Positions 42,085 through 46,927 of a stretch of DNA of 46,927 bases are shown here, piece after piece. The stretch comes from Rheinheimera sp. (GTDB lineage: Bacteria; Pseudomonadota; Gammaproteobacteria; Enterobacterales; Alteromonadaceae). Location: assembly GCA_008015325.1 (NCBI GenBank), contig SSFI01000062.1:1-46927 (forward strand). Direction: 5' to 3'. The first letter of the stretch is position 1. Each line of letters starts with the position of its first letter. The position numbers and the translations under genes were made by a program. Under the pieces are notes generated by a model, which was not told the DNA's origin, did no database searches, and was given only the letters and a program-made list of their open reading frames with translations.

Positions 42085-43351
42085 ATTATTGGCTGCGCGT
42101 TCAGTCATCTTATTGATTGAACGCTTTTTCCGTTTAGGTGCCGGTGCGCTGGTGACTTTTATGGTCGCGCGCATGTTAGGAGCCGAAGCGCTCGGAACTT
42201 ATGGCCTGGTCATGGTCTGGACTGCCTTTCTTGCCCCGCTGACCAACCTTGGCATGAACAATCTGGTGCAAAAAATGGCCAGCAGCCAGAGTGATCCGGT
42301 CAAAGCCATGCAATTTCTGCAGACGGCGGTCTGGCTGCGCATCATCGCCGGCGGCGTGTTTGGTCTGCTGATGATCGCCGGTTTTATGCTGTTTTACCCG
42401 CATTACTTTGCCGCAGGTCCATGGCAAATCGCTACGCTGTTTATGCTGCAGAGCTTTTTTGCGCTGATTTTGTTTGAATATCAGCAAAACTATCTGGGCC
42501 ATTTCCGCGCTGTGGCGCTGGCTAAAATCGCGGTGTCTGCACTGACATTAGTGGTGCGAATTTGGGGGCTGCTGCAGGGCTACGGCATCAGTTTTTTGTT
42601 GCTGATAGTCGGCATCGAATTTCTGCTTACCGGCGCCGCACAATATTATTGGTATCGCCGCTACGCGCCGACCGATGCCCGCTGGCACTGGCAATTTTTC
42701 GACTGGCCTGCCGGCAAAGCTTTACTGAAACGATCATCCTGGCTCTGGGTCTCCGGCATAGTTTCAGTGATATACCTGAAAATCGACACTGTGATGATCG
42801 AAAGTATGCTCGGCGTCGCGGCGACGGGCCAATATACCGCAGTAGCGCGCATCTCAGAACTTTGGTACGTGATCCCGGTCACTTTAGCCGCACGTTATTA
42901 CCCCGATTTACTCAAAGCTTTTGAACAAAGCTGGCCACAATATCTGCTGATCCTGCGCCGGCGGGGCCTGCAATTTTTTGGTCTGGCGCTGGCGATTTCG
43001 ATCCTGATGACCCTCAGTGCTTATTGGATCATGCTATTTGCTTACGGCGAGCAATTTACCGACTCGACCACTGTACTGCAAATCCATGTCTGGGCCGGCT
43101 GTTTTGTCTTTGTGCGGGCACTGATCAGCCAGCACTTGATCATCACCGGCAACGAGCCGCTAAGCCTGCTCAGCCATGGTGTTGGTGCTTTGCTGAACGT
43201 GGCTCTGAACTTTCTGCTCATTCCGCGTATGGGCATTGAAGGCGCCGCCTGGGCCACGTTGATATCTTATGCCTACGCCTCGTTTTTCTTTATCTTCTTC
43301 TCGCAAAAGACCCGGGCACATTTCTTTGAAATGCTGAAATTAAAAGCCTGA
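42065..43351 (+). CDS. Second Wzx-like polysaccharide flippase
   Basis: The product has about 428 residues and 12-14 helices. RSVILLIERFFRLGAGALV and ARMLGAEALGTYGL are typical of the polysaccharide-synthesis (PF01943/PF13440) flippases. The likely start is GTG 42065, overlapping wecA by 20 bp; no clear ribosome site is visible, so coupling is likely, and a longer frame to 41990 is improbable. It is only distantly similar to the flippase at 34661, so it is not a recent duplicate. Confidence 0.83.
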   Translation: MLNKIRKLLAARSVILLIERFFRLGAGALVTFMVARMLGAEALGTYGLVMVWTAFLAPLTNLGMNNLVQKMASSQSDPVKAMQFLQTAVWLRIIAGGVFGLLMIAGFMLFYPHYFAAGPWQIATLFMLQSFFALILFEYQQNYLGHFRAVALAKIAVSALTLVVRIWGLLQGYGISFLLLIVGIEFLLTGAAQYYWYRRYAPTDARWHWQFFDWPAGKALLKRSSWLWVSGIVSVIYLKIDTVMIESMLGVAATGQYTAVARISELWYVIPVTLAARYYPDLLKAFEQSWPQYLLILRRRGLQFFGLALAISILMTLSAYWIMLFAYGEQFTDSTTVLQIHVWAGCFVFVRALISQHLIITGNEPLSLLSHGVGALLNVALNFLLIPRMGIEGAAWATLISYAYASFFFIFFSQKTRAHFFEMLKLKA

Positions 43352-43368
43352 TTGACCCTAGTGAAAAT

Positions 43369-43410
43369 AAAAAGCCGCCCCTCGTTACAACGAACCGGGG
43401 CGGCTTTTTT
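43369..43410. terminator. Bidirectional terminator between flippase and uppP
   Basis: AAAAAGCCGCCCC and GGGGCGGCTTTTT form a 13-bp stem. An inner TCGTT/AACGA helix extends it with a small bulge. T-runs are on both strands. Confidence 0.92.
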
Positions 43411-43426
43411 GTTGGTCACACGGTGC

Positions 43427-44251
43427 TTAAGACGGCAGTTCCCAGCTGACCCAGCCCTGTTGCCAGGACAATAAAATCAGCCCGCCAAAGGCGATGCGGT
43501 ACCAGGCGAAAATCTCATAGCTGTGATTGGCGACAAAACGCACCAGCGTCCGCACCGCCAGCAGCGCACTGATAAAGGCCGTAATAAAACCGACAGCAAA
43601 CATCGGCGCGTCGTCCAGATGCAGTAAATCGCGGTGTTTATAGACATCGTAGAAGGTAGCGGCAAACATGGTCGGTACTGCGAGGAAAAACGAGAACTCG
43701 GCAGCAACTTTGCGGTCCAGGCCAATAAACAACCCGCCTATGATAGTAGCGCCGGAACGCGAGGTACCCGGGATCATCGACACCATTTGCGCGCAGCCGA
43801 CTTTAAAGGCATCCAGCAGCGTCATATCGTCGACATCATGCACCCGCACCTGATGAGTGCGACGTTCGGCCCACAGAATAATCAGGCCACCGACAATCAG
43901 CATCACCGCCACTGAGATCGGATTAAACAGATAAAACTTGATGGTCTTGATAAACATCAGACCGACAATAGCGGCCGGTAAAAACGCTACCAGCAGATTC
44001 AGCACAAAACGCTGCGCTTTAGGTTCACTGACGATGCCGGTGGCGACGCCGATAAAACGCTGCCGGTATTCAAACACAATCGCCAGAATAGCGCCGAGCT
44101 GGATCGCAATTTCAAACACCCGGCCATCATTATGAAAACCGATTAAATCACCAACGACTATCAAATGGCCGGTACTGGAGACCGGCAAAAATTCGGTCAG
44201 GCCTTCGACAATCCCCATAATAAAGGCCTGAATTAACAACCACCAATCCAT
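43427..44251 (-). CDS. uppP: Undecaprenyl-diphosphatase UppP (BacA)
   Basis: The product has 274 residues and about eight helices. It dephosphorylates undecaprenyl pyrophosphate, recycling the carrier for peptidoglycan and other glycans. Catalytic motifs are EGLTEFLPVSSTGH (E16, E20) and PGTSRSGAT near 170-178. ATG 44251 has GGAG seven bases upstream; the in-frame ATG at 44266 is less likely. It sits next to the wec genes that consume the same lipid. Confidence 0.95.
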   Translation of the reverse strand: MDWWLLIQAFIMGIVEGLTEFLPVSSTGHLIVVGDLIGFHNDGRVFEIAIQLGAILAIVFEYRQRFIGVATGIVSEPKAQRFVLNLLVAFLPAAIVGLMFIKTIKFYLFNPISVAVMLIVGGLIILWAERRTHQVRVHDVDDMTLLDAFKVGCAQMVSMIPGTSRSGATIIGGLFIGLDRKVAAEFSFFLAVPTMFAATFYDVYKHRDLLHLDDAPMFAVGFITAFISALLAVRTLVRFVANHSYEIFAWYRIAFGGLILLSWQQGWVSWELPS

Positions 44252-44342
44252 GTTGACTCCAATCAATACTGAAATTGGTGGTTATTATCCGGACTTTTCC
44301 CTGTCCGTCCAACTACTTTCCGGCCTTTCTGCACAGCAGCGG

Positions 44343-45587
44343 TTAAGCCTGCTGCCAGCCAAACGGATCTATGATGGAAAACGCCGGTTCAGTAAACCAG
44401 CGCGGCCCGGTTGGCGTCATGTAGAAATGGTCCTCCAGCCGCACGCCAAATTCACCGGGGATACAAATCATCGGTTCATTGGAAAAACACATGCCCTCGG
44501 CCAGCAGCAGTGCATTACCGCGCACCAGATAAGGCCATTCGTGGATGTCCAGACCAATGCCATGGCCGGTGCGGTGTGGCAGCCCCGGCAGCCGGTAGTC
44601 AGGGCCAAGGCCTGCCGCAGTGAGCACTGCGCGGGCCGCATCATCGACCGCCCCACAAGCCACACCCGGCTGAGCCGCCGCAAAAGCCGCCGCCTGCGCC
44701 TGTTTTTCCAGATTCCAGATGGCGCGCTGGCGTTCGGTCGGCTCGCCAAACACATAACTGCGGGTAATGTCGGAGACATAATGGTGCAGGCGACAACCGG
44801 TATCAATCAGCACCATATCGCCAGTTTGCAGATACTGCGGATCTTTGACGCCATGCGGGTAGGCCGTGGCTTCGCCAAACAGCACAATACAAAAATACGA
44901 GCCCGTGGCACCGACGCGGCGGTGTGCTTCGTTAATAAAGGCTTCGACTTCCAGCGTACTGATGCCGGGTTTTAAGATTTGCGCCACCGCCTGATGCACC
45001 GTCAGCGTCATATCCATGGCCCGCTGCATTATGGCAATTTCGGCTGCCGATTTCTGCCGCCGGCATGCAGCTGTCACAGCGGCTGCGTTGATAAACTGTT
45101 GTGAAGGTGCAAGTTGCTGCAATGCATCAACGATAAAAAAGGCACAGCTTTCATCAAGGCCCACCCGCGCATCAGCCGCTACACCCAAGTTGCGTAAAGT
45201 CGCAAGCAGCAATTGATAGGGGTTTTCGTCTTCTTCCCAGCCGACTACTTCAGCTTTGATTTGCTGATATTCTGACAAAGTGCCGATTTCAAACACCGGC
45301 GCTATGTATTTGAGTACGCCGTCTGCGGTCAGAATGGCGCCGACCAGTCGCTCGCTGGCGTACCAGGCGGTGCCAGTAAAATACAACAGACTGCTACCGG
45401 CATTTAAATACAAAGCGGCGATATTCTGCTCACGCATCAGCGCACAGGCGCGCTGCATTCGGGCCTGATATTCCGGCAATGCAATGGGGCTGACGCCTGC
45501 GCGCATATCGGTCAGACTTGCTAATACCTGCGCCGGGTCGGCGCCGCCAATCTGACGACTGGCATTTGTTATCGATGGTTGCGACAT
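44343..45587 (-). CDS. M24 family metallopeptidase (Xaa-Pro aminopeptidase-like)
   Basis: The product has 414 residues. An N-terminal creatinase-like domain (about 35-165) is followed by a pita-bread catalytic domain with a full dinuclear metal set: D262, D273, H342, E371 and E385. HRTGHGIGLDIHE is the typical signature. There is no signal peptide, so it is cytoplasmic. It probably removes N-terminal residues before Pro, though creatinase-like roles cannot be excluded. AGGAG precedes ATG 45587. It is divergent from a LysR regulator gene that is a good candidate to control it. Confidence 0.9.
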   Translation of the reverse strand: MSQPSITNASRQIGGADPAQVLASLTDMRAGVSPIALPEYQARMQRACALMREQNIAALYLNAGSSLLYFTGTAWYASERLVGAILTADGVLKYIAPVFEIGTLSEYQQIKAEVVGWEEDENPYQLLLATLRNLGVAADARVGLDESCAFFIVDALQQLAPSQQFINAAAVTAACRRQKSAAEIAIMQRAMDMTLTVHQAVAQILKPGISTLEVEAFINEAHRRVGATGSYFCIVLFGEATAYPHGVKDPQYLQTGDMVLIDTGCRLHHYVSDITRSYVFGEPTERQRAIWNLEKQAQAAAFAAAQPGVACGAVDDAARAVLTAAGLGPDYRLPGLPHRTGHGIGLDIHEWPYLVRGNALLLAEGMCFSNEPMICIPGEFGVRLEDHFYMTPTGPRWFTEPAFSIIDPFGWQQA

Positions 45588-45685
45588 TTACAAAAACTCC
45601 TTTGGAAAATTCAATAAAACCGCTTCGTGATTGTCAGTATGCCAAGCCCGCAACATGAATTTAAATGATATGATTTCACCACACC

Positions 45686-45700
45686 ATGAATTGGATTCAT
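45686..45700. promoter_or_regulatory. LysR-type T-N11-A operator
   Basis: ATGAAT-TGG-ATTCAT is a perfect inverted repeat containing TGAATTGGATTCA, a T-N11-A box. It ends 4 bp before the LysR ATG and overlaps its ribosome site. Another ATGAAT half-site is at 45655, 31 bp (about three helical turns) away. Confidence 0.6.
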
Positions 45701-45704
45701 ACAC

Positions 45705-46631
45705 ATGCAAGTATTGCCCCCCCTCAAAGCACTGCAGGCTTTTGAGGCTACTGCCCGCTTACAGAGCTTTAGCGCGGCTGCGCAGGAACTCTTTGTCAGC
45801 CAAAGCGCGATTTCGCATCAGGTCCGTTTGCTGGAAGAGCAGCTTGGCTGCGTGTTGATTAACCGCAAACAGCAGCCGTTGGCGCTGACTGAACAAGGCG
45901 CCACTTTGTTTTCGGTGTTGCAGGAGAGTTTTTTCCGCATGCGTTCGGTCTGTCAGCATTTAGTGCAGCAACCGGGAAGGCGCCTGGCGATTGCGGCGCA
46001 GACCTCGATTGCGGTGGAATTTCTGGCGCCGCGGCTCAATGCTTTTCGCAGCGCTTATGCGCATATCGAAACGCTGTTACATATGGAATCCAACGCCGCC
46101 AGCCTGGACGCCGGCCAGTTTGATCTAATTCTCGGCACCTGGCCCTGCCCGTCCGGTTTTGCCACAGTGGCGCTGCGGCCAGAATGGTGGTTTCCGGTCT
46201 GCAGTCCGGCGCAGTATCAGCAGCTTGATTTGCAGGACCCGGCATCGGTATTTAAGGCCGTGCTGTACAGCTCAGAACAGGGACAAGACTGGCAACTGTG
46301 GCGTCAGCAGATGCAGCTGAGTGCCCCCGCGACACTGCAGCAGCGGCAAGTGAGTCTGGCATTATTGGCGACCAAAGCAGTCAGCAGTGGCGAGGGTATT
46401 GCGCTCAGCAATAGCTGGATGGCCGGCGATGCGGTGCGCGCCGGCACCTTAAAAGCCTTGCTACAGTGGCGCTACCAGCTGCCCTGGGGCCAATATCAGC
46501 TGCACTACCGGCCCGGCGGCCAGCAGCAGCAACAGATTAATCAGTTTATCCAGTGGTTTTGTGCCCAGATGCAACAAAGTGATTTACTGGCGGCCGATGG
46601 CAGCGCTCCCACGCCGCTAATCCAGCCGTAA
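45705..46631 (+). CDS. LysR family transcriptional regulator (GcvA-like)
   Basis: The product has 308 residues. The N-terminal winged helix-turn-helix covers about 1-65: LKALQAFEATARLQSFSAAA, then the recognition helix in SQSAISHQVRLLEE. The effector domain (about 90-295) is of the periplasmic-binding type. The start PPLKALQAFEA resembles the GcvA subgroup. It is divergent from the M24 peptidase gene and probably represses itself through the adjacent box. Its 3' end overlaps the recD end by 15 bp. Confidence 0.92.
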   Translation: MQVLPPLKALQAFEATARLQSFSAAAQELFVSQSAISHQVRLLEEQLGCVLINRKQQPLALTEQGATLFSVLQESFFRMRSVCQHLVQQPGRRLAIAAQTSIAVEFLAPRLNAFRSAYAHIETLLHMESNAASLDAGQFDLILGTWPCPSGFATVALRPEWWFPVCSPAQYQQLDLQDPASVFKAVLYSSEQGQDWQLWRQQMQLSAPATLQQRQVSLALLATKAVSSGEGIALSNSWMAGDAVRAGTLKALLQWRYQLPWGQYQLHYRPGGQQQQQINQFIQWFCAQMQQSDLLAADGSAPTPLIQP

Positions 46632-46927
46632 ACCGCCGTGACGCACAATCCGCCGGTTTATCGCGCCGCCGAGCACCTGCCAGTCAGTCAGATACAAACT
46701 GAACCGGCTTTTCGCCCGGGTAATGGCGGTATAAATCAGTTCACGCGTCAGCACCGGGCTGTCGGTCGGTGGCAACAGTAAAATCGCATGCTGAAATTCC
46801 GAGCCTTGTGATTTATGCACCGTCAGGGCAAAAGCGCTTTCCAGCGGCGGTAACCGGCCCGGTAAAAACCAGCGGACTTTATAGCCCTGTTGCTCATCCG
46901 GCTGCAAAAACGCTACCCGCAGTTCAG
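46617..46927 (-). CDS. recD: Exodeoxyribonuclease V subunit RecD, C-terminal end (5' end outside window)
   Basis: Only the last 103 residues are in the window; the frame is open to the edge. The superfamily 1 helicase C-terminal motifs are clear: AFALTVHKSQGSEF (motif V/Va) and LIYTAITRAKSRFSLY (motif VI with its Arg). RecD is the fast 5'-3' helicase of RecBCD. Another SF1B helicase is possible, but the motifs and short tail fit RecD best. Confidence 0.83.
   Translation of the reverse strand, partial: ELRVAFLQPDEQQGYKVRWFLPGRLPPLESAFALTVHKSQGSEFQHAILLLPPTDSPVLTRELIYTAITRAKSRFSLYLTDWQVLGGAINRRIVRHGGLRLD

Noticed and set aside
34661-43351. The two flippase genes as a recent duplication
   Set aside because: Their proteins share only the general fold and little direct sequence, so duplication is not supported.

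Overview
The window is chromosomal DNA of a gammaproteobacterium. The gene orders trxB-aat-bpt-infA / clpA-clpS / cspD and nudJ-mnmA-hflD-purB, a monomeric NADP isocitrate dehydrogenase, a leucine dehydrogenase and a RoxA-type ribosomal oxygenase together point to Alteromonadales or Chromatiaceae relatives such as Rheinheimera or Alishewanella. That assignment is inference from gene content; no 16S gene is present. Coding density is high, both strands are used, and I see no prophage, insertion sequence, CRISPR array, tRNA or rRNA.

Layout. 1-7.8 kb: the 3' part of an SMC/MukB-like ATPase gene, then tamA-tamB (outer-membrane translocation and assembly module). 8.1-9.1 kb: an AT-rich gene for an exported protein of unknown function. 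9.2-13.6 kb: cmoM and elyC (divergent, 6 bp apart), a NIF3-family gene coupled to a glycosyltransferase gene, and a TrhA/hemolysin III membrane protein. 13.6-17 kb: a very large propeller-type sensor histidine kinase with no response regulator beside it. 17.1-22.9 kb: trxB-aat-bpt-infA facing clpS-clpA, then cspD; this carries almost the whole bacterial N-degron pathway (Aat and Bpt add destabilising residues, ClpS recognises them, ClpA unfolds). 23.2-25.4 kb: monomeric icd. 25.7-30.6 kb: nudJ, mnmA, hflD, purB and roxA. 30.7-32.4 kb: a small DUF4826-like gene divergent from a leucine dehydrogenase gene.

32.5-44.3 kb is a surface-polysaccharide region. WecA (GlcNAc-1-P onto undecaprenyl phosphate), WecG (adds ManNAcA) and WecC (makes UDP-ManNAcA) provide the first steps of an ECA-like chain. 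Two more glycosyltransferases, a Wzy-like polymerase, a Wzz-like copolymerase and two Wzx-like flippases complete a Wzx/Wzy system, and UppP recycles the lipid carrier. The UDP-GlcNAc 2-epimerase WecB and the Fuc4NAc genes of true enterobacterial common antigen are not in the window. A DUF218 (ElyC/YdcF-like) membrane protein is divergent from wecC.

44.3-46.9 kb: an M24 aminopeptidase gene divergent from a LysR regulator gene with a clear palindromic T-N11-A box between them, and the C-terminal end of recD on the minus strand.

I do not see an unmistakably new defence or mobile system. The candidates most worth a second look are the wecB-less two-flippase polysaccharide locus with its DUF218 partner, the AT-rich exported orphan ending in a CxxCH motif, the compositional mosaic inside tamA, and the orphan propeller kinase.
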